Assembly: GCA_947496605.1 (NCBI GenBank)
Contig: CANMDF010000007.1
Coordinates: forward strand, 1-47,625
DNA: 47,625 nt
Direction: 5' to 3'
Source of the DNA: an uncultured Paracoccaceae bacterium
GTDB lineage: Bacteria; Pseudomonadota; Alphaproteobacteria; Rhodobacterales; Rhodobacteraceae
Made by a program: the position numbers and the translations under genes. The notes beneath the pieces were generated by a model. It was not told the DNA's origin and did no database searches. It saw nothing but the letters and a program-made list of their open reading frames with translations. Within the stretch, counting starts at the first letter, position 1; each line of letters begins with the position of its first letter. Shown piece after piece: positions 31,596 to 39,250 of this stretch.

Positions 31596-32543
31596 ATGAC
31601 ACGCGGACGCCACGCCGACAGACCGACCGATATTCCTGCCAAAGGCTGGAAAGACATCGCATTTCGTCTCAAGGATGAAATCAGCGAAGACAGGGTCGGG
31701 CTGATTGCGGCGGGCGTTGCGTTCTACGGGCTCCTGGCTTTGTTCCCGGCCATCACCGCCCTTCTTGCGATCGGGGGTCTTCTGGTCGAACCAAACCAGA
31801 TTATCGACCAGCTTTCGGCCCTGTCCGGTATCGTGCCAGAGGCGGCGATGAACATCATTACCGAACAGGCAACCCAAGTCGCAGGCTCGCGCGAAGGCGG
31901 GCTGGGGCTGGCTGCGTTGCTGGGGATCGGCCTTGCCATCTATTCGGCGTCCAAGGGTATGGGCAGTCTGATGGACGGCATGAACGTCGCCTATGACGAA
32001 GAGGAAGAGCGCGGGTTTATCCGCCTCAAGCTTGAAACGCTCGGGCTGACGCTTTTCCTGATTTTCGGACTGCTTGTCGCGGTCGTCGCGATGGTCGGTA
32101 TTCCGGTTTTGCTGAACACACTCAATTTTGGCGTATTCGCCGAAACTGCAGCGACTGTCATCATTGTGGCGATCATACTGGCCCTATCACTGGTCGGGTT
32201 GGCGGTGCTTTACCGCTATGGCCCGTCGCGCGATGCGCCAGAATTCCAATGGGTCAGCCCCGGTGCGATTGCTGCCTGTATCATCTGGCTGATCGGGTCC
32301 GCTGGCTTTGCCTTTTATGTTGCGAACTTCGGGTCATACAACGAAAGCTTTGGCGCCTTGGGTGGTGTTGTCGTGCTGCTGATGTGGCTGTGGATTTCGG
32401 CCTTTATCGTGATGCTGGGCGCAGAACTGAACGCCGAGATGGAGGCGCAAACGCGTTACGATACAACCGTCGGGCGCGACCTTCCGATGGGGGAACGTGA
32501 CGCATCGAAGGCCGACCAACTCGGAGAACCGCAGCGCAGCTAG
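31596..32543 (+). CDS. YihY/BrkB family membrane protein
   Basis: A 315-residue membrane protein with six helices. RVGLIAAGVAFYGLLALFPA at about residues 32-51 is the family signature, and the C terminus carries LMWLWISAFIVMLGAELNAE. It was once annotated as ribonuclease BN, which is not correct for this family; the role is unclear, possibly transport. AGGAG lies before ATG 31596, 24 bp after the DUF892 gene, so it is probably cotranscribed. Confidence 0.92.
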   Translation: MTRGRHADRPTDIPAKGWKDIAFRLKDEISEDRVGLIAAGVAFYGLLALFPAITALLAIGGLLVEPNQIIDQLSALSGIVPEAAMNIITEQATQVAGSREGGLGLAALLGIGLAIYSASKGMGSLMDGMNVAYDEEEERGFIRLKLETLGLTLFLIFGLLVAVVAMVGIPVLLNTLNFGVFAETAATVIIVAIILALSLVGLAVLYRYGPSRDAPEFQWVSPGAIAACIIWLIGSAGFAFYVANFGSYNESFGALGGVVVLLMWLWISAFIVMLGAELNAEMEAQTRYDTTVGRDLPMGERDASKADQLGEPQRS

Positions 32544-32566
32544 CGTCAGTAAGAAAGATCCAGACT

Positions 32567-32860
32567 ATGATTGATAGACACCTACCAATGCCGCCCGGCC
32601 GTGTATTGTGCGCCGCAGCTTTGCTTGCGATCGCCGGGTGTGCGCCTGTGCAACCCACGACGCCGCCAGAACCTGCCATCACGATCCCGCAAGCTGTTGT
32701 AAACATTGCAGATCCGCGACAGGATCTGACAACCGCAAGGCTGCGCGAGCAAGACAACTGTTATTGGTATCTACATGCCAATCCGCTTGAGGTGACCCTT
32801 GTGCCCCTACGCACTGTTGAGGGGCGGCCGATCTGCGCGCGCTTGTCAGCTGGTCGCTGA
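32567..32860 (+). CDS. Small putative lipoprotein
   Basis: A 97-residue protein with a signal and lipobox (LLAIAGC, Cys26), a Pro/Thr-rich linker, then a short conserved-looking part (REQDNCYWYLHANPLEVTLV). No family was recognised. It lies 23 bp after brkB on the same strand, and its last 15 bases overlap the convergent L,D-transpeptidase gene. Confidence 0.75.
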   Translation: MIDRHLPMPPGRVLCAAALLAIAGCAPVQPTTPPEPAITIPQAVVNIADPRQDLTTARLREQDNCYWYLHANPLEVTLVPLRTVEGRPICARLSAGR

Positions 32861-33505
32861 AACCAGATCGTTGGTGCTGTAGAAATGTGCGCGCCGGCCG
32901 GTGCGCACGTTTCCGTACAGATCGTTGATATGCGCCATAATCATGCGCACACATCCCGAACTGGCCCGTCCCCCGATTGAACGCGGCGCAGGCGTGCCAT
33001 GGATGCGCAGATACGTGTCGCGGTTGCCTTGGAACAGATACAGCGCCCGTGATCCCAACGGGTTATCCAGACCACCCGGCATGCCGTCCGCGAATTGTGC
33101 GTATAAATCCGGGTCGCGTGCGATCATTTCCGCGGTTGGTGTCCAACGTGGCCAGCGCGCCTTGCGGTGAATGCGGTAAACCCCGGGTTCATACAGGTTG
33201 CCCCGCGCAATCGCGACGCCATAGCGCATCGCGGTGCCGCCTTCTTCGATATGATAAAGATAGCGCGCAACCGGATCGACATGGATGTCGCCAACGGCAA
33301 GGCCGGCACTTACTTCGACCCTTTGGGGCAAAAACCGAGGATGAAGCCCCCACGGATTGCTGAGTTCCGCAATATAGCCGTCTGGCGTGACCTTTGCGTC
33401 CCACATATCCCATTGTCCGCGCGCGGCATGCGCAGGGCGGTTGGCAATGGCGGTTGACGCAAACAGGGCAGCTGACGTTTGAATGAAATGGCGACGTGTT
33501 AGCAT
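32846..33505 (-). CDS. L,D-transpeptidase (YkuD) family protein
   Basis: A 219-residue exported protein. The N terminus has a twin-arginine-like signal (TRRHFIQTSA, ending AHA). The catalytic motif HGTPAPRSIGGRASSGCVRM contains the essential His and Cys. These enzymes make 3-3 cross-links in peptidoglycan or attach lipoproteins to it. ATG 33505 is chosen because it starts at the signal peptide. It lies 46 bp after the HAD-like gene and may share its EcfG-driven transcript. Confidence 0.9.
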   Translation of the reverse strand: MLTRRHFIQTSAALFASTAIANRPAHAARGQWDMWDAKVTPDGYIAELSNPWGLHPRFLPQRVEVSAGLAVGDIHVDPVARYLYHIEEGGTAMRYGVAIARGNLYEPGVYRIHRKARWPRWTPTAEMIARDPDLYAQFADGMPGGLDNPLGSRALYLFQGNRDTYLRIHGTPAPRSIGGRASSGCVRMIMAHINDLYGNVRTGRRAHFYSTNDLVSATS

Positions 33506-33551
33506 TGTATCCTCGATCACGGTGTCAGGAGATGGTTGATTTGGGTGTGCG

Positions 33552-34223
33552 CTAGGCCTTTGACAGAAAGGGCAGCTTGGCGGGTGCGACACTATCCACA
33601 ACACGCAGTGCCTCTTTGAATTCGTGTGCTTCGCTGTAAGCACCGGGAAAACCGACGCAGTCGATCCCGGCGTCCAATGCGGCCTGCATTGAAATGGTGG
33701 TATCCTCGATCGCAAGACACTGCGCCGCTGACACGCCAAGTGCTGTCATTGTGCGATAGTAAATTTCCGGATCGGGCTTTGTCCCGGTCACAGCCTCGTT
33801 GTCGCCAACGAAATCAAAGGTGCTGCGAAGCAGTGCACCGTTCAGCGAAACAAACATCGCGTCGATATTGTTACACGAGGTCGTGGTTGCGAAACCGACC
33901 TTCATGCCTTCATCTTTTGCAAAACGGATCAGCTGCATCACACCTGGGCGTGGCGCGAGACATTCATCCTCCATCATTTCATTAAAAATAACGGTTTTGC
34001 GCGTGTGCAGCGCATAGGCGTTCACGTCGATACCCGTCTTTACAGCGTAATTGGCAATCCGTTGACGCCCGCCCGGGCTTTTGAGCATCTCGCGGTAATC
34101 ATCGCTGGACCAGTGCCACCCGATGTCGGCCTCTTCGAATGCGCGGTTGAATGCCTTGCGTTGGAGGTCTGATGTTTCGACGATCGTGCCAATAGACCCG
34201 AAGATGATCGCTTGCTTTGTCAT
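33552..34223 (-). CDS. HAD superfamily protein lacking the catalytic aspartates
   Basis: A 223-residue protein of the CbbY/phosphoglycolate phosphatase branch. The start IIFGSIGTIVETSD occupies the place of the FDxDGT motif: Gly9 and Ile11 replace the nucleophile and acid-base aspartates. The other HAD motifs look intact (FATTTS, GTKPDPEIYY, IEDTTISMQAAL), and a helical cap is present. It may be a regulatory or binding protein rather than a phosphatase. ATG 34223 is the start that gives the family N terminus. The gene has an EcfG-type promoter about 100 bp upstream. Confidence 0.85.
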   Translation of the reverse strand: MTKQAIIFGSIGTIVETSDLQRKAFNRAFEEADIGWHWSSDDYREMLKSPGGRQRIANYAVKTGIDVNAYALHTRKTVIFNEMMEDECLAPRPGVMQLIRFAKDEGMKVGFATTTSCNNIDAMFVSLNGALLRSTFDFVGDNEAVTGTKPDPEIYYRTMTALGVSAAQCLAIEDTTISMQAALDAGIDCVGFPGAYSEAHEFKEALRVVDSVAPAKLPFLSKA

Positions 34224-34318
34224 CTCATAATTCCTTGTTTCATTGCGGCAGCAGAGATCACAGCGCATGTCACGCGCGTGCCAAAAGCACGTACTAGTGG
34301 TGTGAGCATGCAAATGAT

Positions 34319-34343
34319 AACGCGCGCTGGCGCGAAACGTTCC
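34319..34343 (-). promoter_or_regulatory. EcfG-type promoter for the HAD-like gene
   Basis: On the minus strand GGAACG, 15 nt, CGTT. It implies a leader of about 90 nt before ATG 34223. Confidence 0.7.
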
Positions 34344-34422
34344 CCCCACTTTTCTGATTGCCAAGGCCGCAGGCGGTACGAGCGCCGTCACCTGTGTCGC
34401 CAAATTTTTCATGTGAAGGTTG

Positions 34423-34447
34423 GGAACCCTTTTGTCACGCTTGCGTT
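34423..34447 (+). promoter_or_regulatory. EcfG-type promoter for a small RNA
   Basis: GGAACC, 15 nt, CGTT: a perfect match. No open reading frame with a ribosome site follows; instead there are three hairpins ending in a terminator at 34546. Confidence 0.8.
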
Positions 34448-34453
34448 TCACTG

Positions 34454-34546
34454 ACATCGAGACACTTGTCCCCGTCTCAATCTGGGAAATCCAGAAGCCT
34501 AGGGCCTGCCACATCTCCCCCCTTTTATGCGGCAGGTCCTTTTTTT
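34454..34546 (+). ncRNA. Candidate EcfG-dependent small RNA
   Basis: A transcript of about 93 nt is predicted between the EcfG-type promoter and a strong terminator. Hairpin 1: GAGAC (34459-34463) with GTCTC (34474-34478), loop ACTTGTCCCC. Hairpin 2: TCTGG (34481-34485) with CCAGA (34491-34495). Hairpin 3, the terminator: a 10-bp stem (34501-34510 with 34531-34540), a 20-nt loop containing six C in a row after CT, then seven T. C-rich loops are typical of alphaproteobacterial small RNAs that pair with ribosome binding sites. The exact 5' end is inferred. Confidence 0.7.
34501..34546 (+). terminator. Strong intrinsic terminator of the small RNA
   Basis: A ten-base-pair stem with one G-U pair, followed by seven T (34540-34546). 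No protein gene lies upstream on this strand for about 1.6 kb, so it ends a non-coding transcript. Confidence 0.85.
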
Positions 34547-34589
34547 ATTGGTGCCCATTTTGCGTAGAATTCTGCATTTGCATTGCGCT

Positions 34590-34605
34590 GTTAACAGCTG
34601 TTAAC
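34590..34605. repeat. Palindrome GTTAACAGCTGTTAAC, copy 1 (probable parS)
   Basis: A perfect 16-bp palindrome 145 bp upstream of repA. Identical copies lie inside repB and at its stop codon. RepABC plasmids use such palindromes as centromere sites bound by RepB. Confidence 0.85.
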
Positions 34606-34750
34606 TCGTGGGGGCGCCAGTCCACATCTTGGGTCTCATCTGCTGACGCAACCCAATTGTGGATATTTTTCTTGACTTAGAATGGTGAATCGCATCCTAA
34701 CTGGTATCAAGTTGCGCAAATAAGCAACATTGAGCGGGAAAAGAGCAACC

Positions 34751-35935
34751 ATGTTTCAGACAGCACCGATCGCGGCCGCGTCTCAATCCGAAGTCACCGA
34801 ACAAATGGCGGCGCGGTTAAAGACCGCTTTGACCACACATCTAGCGCAAGTCTATGCGCCGGATCAACGCAAGTCTCTGCGGCTGTTCAGCGCCACGGAA
34901 ACGGCGGAACTATTGGGTGTGTCGGGCCAATTTCTGCGCAAGTGTCATAGCGATGGGTCATTGCCCGAACCTGCGGTCAATAAGGGCGGGCGCAGGTTCT
35001 ATTCCGGCGATGAGGTCTGGGCCATCCGGCAAGCGCTTGAGGCCGGATCGCGCAGCCCCGGCAAATATGTGCCCGGCCGCCGTGAAGGCGACAAGCTGCA
35101 GGTCATCCAGTTGATGAACTTCAAAGGTGGTTCGGCCAAATCCACGGCGACGATCCATCTGTGTCACTACCTTGCCCTGAGTGGCTACCGCGTGTTGGCC
35201 ATTGATCTGGACCCTCAGGGTAGCCTGACAGGGTTTTGCGGGCTGCAGACCGAATTGGAATTTGACGGGCCGACCATCTATGATGCGTTGCGCTACGAAG
35301 AGCCCCTGCCCTTGTCAGACATCATCGTCGATACGTATTTCCCGGGTCTTGATCTGGCCCCTGCCCGTTTGATCCTGAGCGAGTTTGAGACGGAAACAGC
35401 CGTGAACGCCGGGCGCGGTGCTGCATTCTTCGAACGTCTGTCGAACGCGCTTGCCCCGGTTGAAGACGACTATGACATCGTCATCATCGACAGCCCCCCT
35501 GCCCTTGGGTTTTTGACGCTGACGGGTTTGTTTGCCGCGACGTCCGTTTTGGTGCCAATGACGCCCAGCATGCTTGATTTGGCCTCGACCCAGCAGTTCA
35601 TTGAAATGACGTCTGCCTATCTGGGTGTGATTGAGGATACTGGCGTGCGCATGGACCACGATTTTTTCAGTTTTCTGATCACCCGTGACGACCCGAGCGA
35701 TATTCCAAGCCAGCAAATTGTATCGCTGATGCGGGCCTTGTTTCAGGAACGGATTATTCCTTCGACCGCGCTGCGCAGTACCGCCATCGCGGATGCGTCC
35801 ATGCTGAAAATGTCGATTTACGAAGTCGCCCGCGCCGACATGACCCGCAGCACTTATGACCGCGCACGGTCCAGTATGGATTCAGTAGGATCTGATATTG
35901 CAAACTTGGTGCAGCAAGCATGGGGGCGTAGCTGA
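34751..35935 (+). CDS. repA: Plasmid partitioning protein RepA (ParA-type ATPase)
   Basis: A 394-residue RepA of normal RepABC length. An N-terminal helix-turn-helix region (SATETAELLGVSGQFLRKCH) precedes the deviant Walker A motif FKGGSAKSTATIHL (about 127), DLDPQGSLTGF and the Walker B region IIDSPPALGF. It drives segregation with RepB at the palindromic sites and represses the operon. ATG 34751 is preferred over TTG 34730, with AAGAG upstream. Its stop overlaps the repB start in TGATG. Confidence 0.96.
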   Translation: MFQTAPIAAASQSEVTEQMAARLKTALTTHLAQVYAPDQRKSLRLFSATETAELLGVSGQFLRKCHSDGSLPEPAVNKGGRRFYSGDEVWAIRQALEAGSRSPGKYVPGRREGDKLQVIQLMNFKGGSAKSTATIHLCHYLALSGYRVLAIDLDPQGSLTGFCGLQTELEFDGPTIYDALRYEEPLPLSDIIVDTYFPGLDLAPARLILSEFETETAVNAGRGAAFFERLSNALAPVEDDYDIVIIDSPPALGFLTLTGLFAATSVLVPMTPSMLDLASTQQFIEMTSAYLGVIEDTGVRMDHDFFSFLITRDDPSDIPSQQIVSLMRALFQERIIPSTALRSTAIADASMLKMSIYEVARADMTRSTYDRARSSMDSVGSDIANLVQQAWGRS

Positions 35936-36903
35936 TGGCACTGAACAAGAACAAGACCGGGATCATGGCCGCAATTTCGGCCGCAACCGAAGGACAGGCC
36001 CCGATCGGGCAGAACCGTGCCCACAGGTCGTTGCCAAAAGGTACAGTGGGGTCTGTGCGCGCCGGATTGGGTGGCATTCAAGACATTGATACTGCGTTGA
36101 TCCTGCCTTGGGGACCACAGGACCGGCTGGAGTTAACAGCTGTTAACAGTGCCGAAGAAGATGTGCTAGATCTTGTGGAAAGCATCAAGCAAAGCGGCCA
36201 ACAAGTGCCAGTTTTGTTGCGACCCGCAGGTAAACACGACGGCAAGTTTGAGGTTGTTTATGGCCGGCGGCGCATTCTGGCGTGCCAGCAGCTGGACGTG
36301 CCTGTCAAAGCGCTGATCCGCACCTTGGACGATAGCGAAGCCTTGATTGCCAAAGGGCTTGAGAACGCCAGTCGTCAGGACCTGAGTTTTTATGAGCGCG
36401 CACGCTTTGCGCAGGCCATTCTGGATCAGGGGCATTCGCGTGAACAGGCCCAGCAGGCTTTGTCGATCAGCAAGAACACATTGTCCCAATTGGAACGCGT
36501 GGCGCGGTTGATCCCGGACCGCGTGGGCGAAGCGATTGGTCCGGCCCACAGGGCAGGGCGCCCGAAATGGATGACGCTTGCGGCGGCATTTGAAAGTGGC
36601 GCGCTCACAAACACGGACGCGATGAAGGTTCTAAACGGTGCTTCCAAAGACGCGGGTTCAGATGCGCGGCTACAGGCTGTGATGGCCAGTTTGGGCAAAC
36701 GCGGTGCGAAAGAAGCACGGCCTGCGCAGCGCGCGCCGGTGGATGGCGCGGTGGTGAAATCGACAAAGTCATCCGTCACAGTGACTGTCAAGCGGGCAGG
36801 GGACGCCACAGCATTTGCAGATTGGTTTGATGAAAACATCGACCGTCTGATCACAGAATCCTATCGATCATTCCAAAACGGATCGGAGGGTAAGGGCGGT
36901 TAA
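35935..36903 (+). CDS. repB: Plasmid partitioning protein RepB (ParB-type)
   Basis: A 322-residue RepB. The ParB N-terminal domain has VYGRRRILACQQLDVPVKAL and ENASRQDLSFYERARFA, then a helix-turn-helix with ISKNTLSQLERVARLIPD. It binds the palindromic centromere sites and works with RepA. The coding sequence contains one copy of the palindrome (36132-36147), and another overlaps its stop codon (36899-36914). Confidence 0.95.
   Translation: MALNKNKTGIMAAISAATEGQAPIGQNRAHRSLPKGTVGSVRAGLGGIQDIDTALILPWGPQDRLELTAVNSAEEDVLDLVESIKQSGQQVPVLLRPAGKHDGKFEVVYGRRRILACQQLDVPVKALIRTLDDSEALIAKGLENASRQDLSFYERARFAQAILDQGHSREQAQQALSISKNTLSQLERVARLIPDRVGEAIGPAHRAGRPKWMTLAAAFESGALTNTDAMKVLNGASKDAGSDARLQAVMASLGKRGAKEARPAQRAPVDGAVVKSTKSSVTVTVKRAGDATAFADWFDENIDRLITESYRSFQNGSEGKGG
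36132..36147. repeat. Palindrome GTTAACAGCTGTTAAC, copy 2 (probable parS, inside repB)
   Basis: Identical to copies 1 and 3. In the repB frame it encodes Leu-Thr-Ala-Val-Asn, so the site is accommodated in the protein. Confidence 0.85.
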
Positions 36904-36914
36904 CAGCTGTTAAC
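36899..36914. repeat. Palindrome GTTAACAGCTGTTAAC, copy 3 (probable parS)
   Basis: The palindrome includes the repB stop codon TAA (36901-36903). Confidence 0.85.
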
Positions 36915-36950
36915 GGCTTCATTGAGGACATGAGCAGACAAGGAGGATAA

Positions 36951-36986
36951 CGCAAAAAGAAACCCTCGAAACCGGAGTTCCGAGGG
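36951..36986 (-). terminator. Terminator of the ctRNA
   Basis: The stem CCCTCG/CGAGGG is extended by inner pairs around a CGGA loop and followed on the minus strand by TTTCTTTTT. Confidence 0.85.
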
Positions 36987-37028
36987 CTGCAACGCCCAGA
37001 TAAAATCCAAGGCGCAGATTGTCTTCGC
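36951..37028 (-). ncRNA. Counter-transcribed RNA (ctRNA, incompatibility RNA) of the RepABC unit
   Basis: On the minus strand between repB and repC, a candidate promoter (TTGTGC, 17 nt, TAAGAT at 37035-37040) would start a transcript near 37028. It ends at a strong terminator: a 10-bp stem with one mismatch (36963-36986) followed by a T-rich tail (36951-36959). The position, size and orientation match the small antisense RNA that limits repC expression in RepABC plasmids. The 5' end is inferred. Confidence 0.8.
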
Positions 37029-37110
37029 ACTTCAATCTTAGCAGTCCGCGAATCACCGCACAACAAAAAACGCCTTTGGGCGAACGGGTATCTGCGGCGT
37101 TCTGACAAAT

Positions 37111-38454
37111 ATGGATCAATCTATGGAAACGCCCCAAGGGGCAACTGGACCTCGCAGGATCCGGACCGATCTTGCTGTGCCAAATGGATGGCGACGTGTA
37201 TCACCGGCACTTTTGCAAGCGGATGCGCTGGCCGAGAAAGGTGCGGCACGTGCTGTTGAAAAGGGCAGGGCCTTTGTGGCCGTCAAGCGCGTCGGCGCCC
37301 ATATCGGCCTTAAGGCGGGCGATATGATGCTCCTGGACACGCTGGGGGCCTTTACGCAGTCCCAAGACTGGGAAGAGGGCCGGCGGCCCATTGTCTGGGC
37401 CTCGAACGCCTATCTGATGGAACAGACGGGGTTTTCGCTGTCTGCGCTGAAACGGCATGCGCGCCGCTTGGCCGAAGCAGGCGTCATTGCCTTTAAAGAC
37501 AGCCCCAATGGCAAGCGTTGGGGCCGCAGGGACGCTGAGGGAGTCATTGTAGAGGCTTATGGCTTTGATTTGTCGCCATTGTCGGCCCGAGTCGAGGAAT
37601 TTGAGCAGGTACAAGCCCTGTTGCAGGCCGAGCGCGCGCTGTGTCAGCGCCTCAAGCGTCAGATCACCGTGTCGCGCCGCATGATCCGTGCGCGCATCGA
37701 AGCGGCGCTGAGCGGCGCTCTCAGCGGCCCCTGGACGCAAATGTCCGGCCTGTTCGAGGATCTGTTGAACCGTCTGCCGCGTCGGAACACTGCCTCTGAG
37801 CATCTAATGCGCCTCTTGGGGTGGTTTAAAGAGCTGCAGTGCCGCGTTGAAACGGCGTATCTGAAGGCATGTCAGCCTGAAGAGGTTGTGGAAAACACTT
37901 GTGAAACAGTTGAGCAGGATCCACACAAAGATAAAGAAATGAACCCCAGCGGGGTCAATTCTGACCCCCATATACTAATTACAAATCAACCCTTTCCTGT
38001 AACCTGTAATTCCTCTGAAAAAGAGGACGCGGCGAGCGTGGAGCCTAACCTGCCACCAAGGAGCCAAGTTGATACGGAGCTTGAAAACTGGGTTGCTGAC
38101 GTGCGCAAAAAACGGGCAGCACTTGATTTGCCTGTTGTCATGCAGGCCTGTCCCGAATTTGCTTCCTGGGCCCGCAATATGGGTGGATACCTCAAGGATT
38201 GGGGCGATCTGCACCGTGTGGCAGGGCAGTTACGGCCGATGATCGGGATTTCTGAGCACGCGTGGAACGTGGCACAGGAACAAATGGGCAAACAGGTGGC
38301 CACCGCGGCCCTTGTGCTTGTGTTTGAGAAACACGCCGCCGGCGAGGTCGCTTCGCCCGGTGGATATTTGCGCGGTATGGTGCAAAAAGCCGGGGCAGGG
38401 GAGCTACATCTGGAACGCAGTTTCTTTGGCCGTTTGAGTGAGGCGGCTGCGTGA
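37111..38454 (+). CDS. repC: Plasmid replication initiator RepC
   Basis: A 447-residue RepC. The N-terminal winged-helix part has VGAHIGLKAGDMMLLDTLGA, RPIVWASNAYLMEQTGFSLS and FKDSPNGKRWGRRD, the family hallmarks, followed by AYGFDLSPL. The middle (about 270-310) is low in complexity and coincides with AT-rich, repeat-rich DNA, as expected when the origin lies inside repC. The C-terminal domain has WARNMGGYLKDWGDLHRVAG and PGGYLRGMV. ATG 37111 is used; ATG 37123 is possible. Confidence 0.95.
   Translation: MDQSMETPQGATGPRRIRTDLAVPNGWRRVSPALLQADALAEKGAARAVEKGRAFVAVKRVGAHIGLKAGDMMLLDTLGAFTQSQDWEEGRRPIVWASNAYLMEQTGFSLSALKRHARRLAEAGVIAFKDSPNGKRWGRRDAEGVIVEAYGFDLSPLSARVEEFEQVQALLQAERALCQRLKRQITVSRRMIRARIEAALSGALSGPWTQMSGLFEDLLNRLPRRNTASEHLMRLLGWFKELQCRVETAYLKACQPEEVVENTCETVEQDPHKDKEMNPSGVNSDPHILITNQPFPVTCNSSEKEDAASVEPNLPPRSQVDTELENWVADVRKKRAALDLPVVMQACPEFASWARNMGGYLKDWGDLHRVAGQLRPMIGISEHAWNVAQEQMGKQVATAALVLVFEKHAAGEVASPGGYLRGMVQKAGAGELHLERSFFGRLSEAAA
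37943..38011. other. Probable replication origin (oriV) within repC
   Basis: This segment is AT-rich for its surroundings and contains nested inverted repeats: ACCCC/GGGGT (37943-37955), GGGGTCA/TGACCCC around ATTC (37951-37968), and AATTACA/TGTAATT (37977-38011). In RepABC plasmids the origin has been located inside repC in an AT-rich stretch. The exact limits are inferred. Confidence 0.55.
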
Positions 38455-38515
38455 ATTTAACGCATATGATGCATGGCTATGTGCCATTGACATATACGTC
38501 AGGCGAGTATACTTC

Positions 38516-38857
38516 ATGACCAAGTTGCAAACAGTGGTTGAGCTGCCGGAATTTCAGCGCCGTGCCAAAGCGATCATGTCTGATGCTGAGCGGGAGGCGG
38601 CGATCGTCTGGATTGCCGAAAACCCGGAGGCGGGGGTTTCTCTTGGTGGTGGATTGCGCAAAGTACGTATTCCGCGCGCTGATGGTGGCAAAAGCGGTGG
38701 GTTTCGTACGATGTATGTCTTTGGTGGGCGCCACATGCCGATCTTTTTGATCACCGTGTTCGCAAAGAATGAAAAGGCGAATCTTTCAACAAAAGAGCAG
38801 GCTGACGCCGTTGGCCTGAGCAAAGAAATCGTAGCGATGTGGAGTGACAAAAAATGA
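38516..38857 (+). CDS. HigB/RelE-type toxin of a type II toxin-antitoxin pair
   Basis: A 113-residue protein of the RelE/HigB2-like (DUF1044) type, with GVSLGGGLRKVRIPRADGGK and GGFRTMYVFGGRHMPIFLIT. Members cut mRNA on the ribosome. The toxin gene precedes the antitoxin gene with a 4-bp overlap (ATGA), the usual HigBA order. ATG 38516 starts TKLQTVVELPEFQRRAKAIM. It probably stabilises the plasmid. Confidence 0.9.
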   Translation: MTKLQTVVELPEFQRRAKAIMSDAEREAAIVWIAENPEAGVSLGGGLRKVRIPRADGGKSGGFRTMYVFGGRHMPIFLITVFAKNEKANLSTKEQADAVGLSKEIVAMWSDKK

Positions 38858-39141
38858 GTGCTTTTGACAGTATTCGACAGGGGCTTGAAGAGGCCAAAGC
38901 GTTCTCAAAGGGGCAGGGGGGTGATGCCCGTGTGCAAGAGATCGCCGTGCCTGAAATCAATGTCGCCGATATCCGTGCCCAAACAGGCCTTTCACAAGCC
39001 GCGTTCGCGCGCAGCATTGGTGTCGCAAAGGGAACTTTGCTGAATTGGGAGCATGGGCGCCGCAGCCCTACGGGACCAGCACAGGTGCTACTCGCGATTA
39101 TCGCAAAGAAGCCGTCTGTGGTGCAGGAATTGCTGAGGTAA
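38854..39141 (+). CDS. HigA-type XRE antitoxin
   Basis: A 95-residue antitoxin. The C-terminal helix-turn-helix (about 38-75) has IRAQTGLSQAAFARSIGVAK and NWEHGRRSPTGPA, typical of HigA2-like proteins. It should bind the toxin and repress the promoter. It overlaps the toxin gene by 4 bp. Confidence 0.92.
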   Translation: MSAFDSIRQGLEEAKAFSKGQGGDARVQEIAVPEINVADIRAQTGLSQAAFARSIGVAKGTLLNWEHGRRSPTGPAQVLLAIIAKKPSVVQELLR

Positions 39142-39250
39142 TTTGTAGCTTTACGTCGTGGCGTAGAAAAATGCACTAAGTGGCGGAAAGCCGTCATTCG
39201 CTGCGAGCGCAAAGGATGTTATTACAATTTGCGTAAGCGGACTTCGGAGT

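Noticed and set aside
38487..38513. TTGACA and TATACT boxes before the toxin gene as a sigma-70 promoter
   Set aside because: The spacer is only 15 nt and the transcription start would fall inside the coding sequence. The TGAC/GTCA symmetry could instead be an operator, but the evidence is thin.
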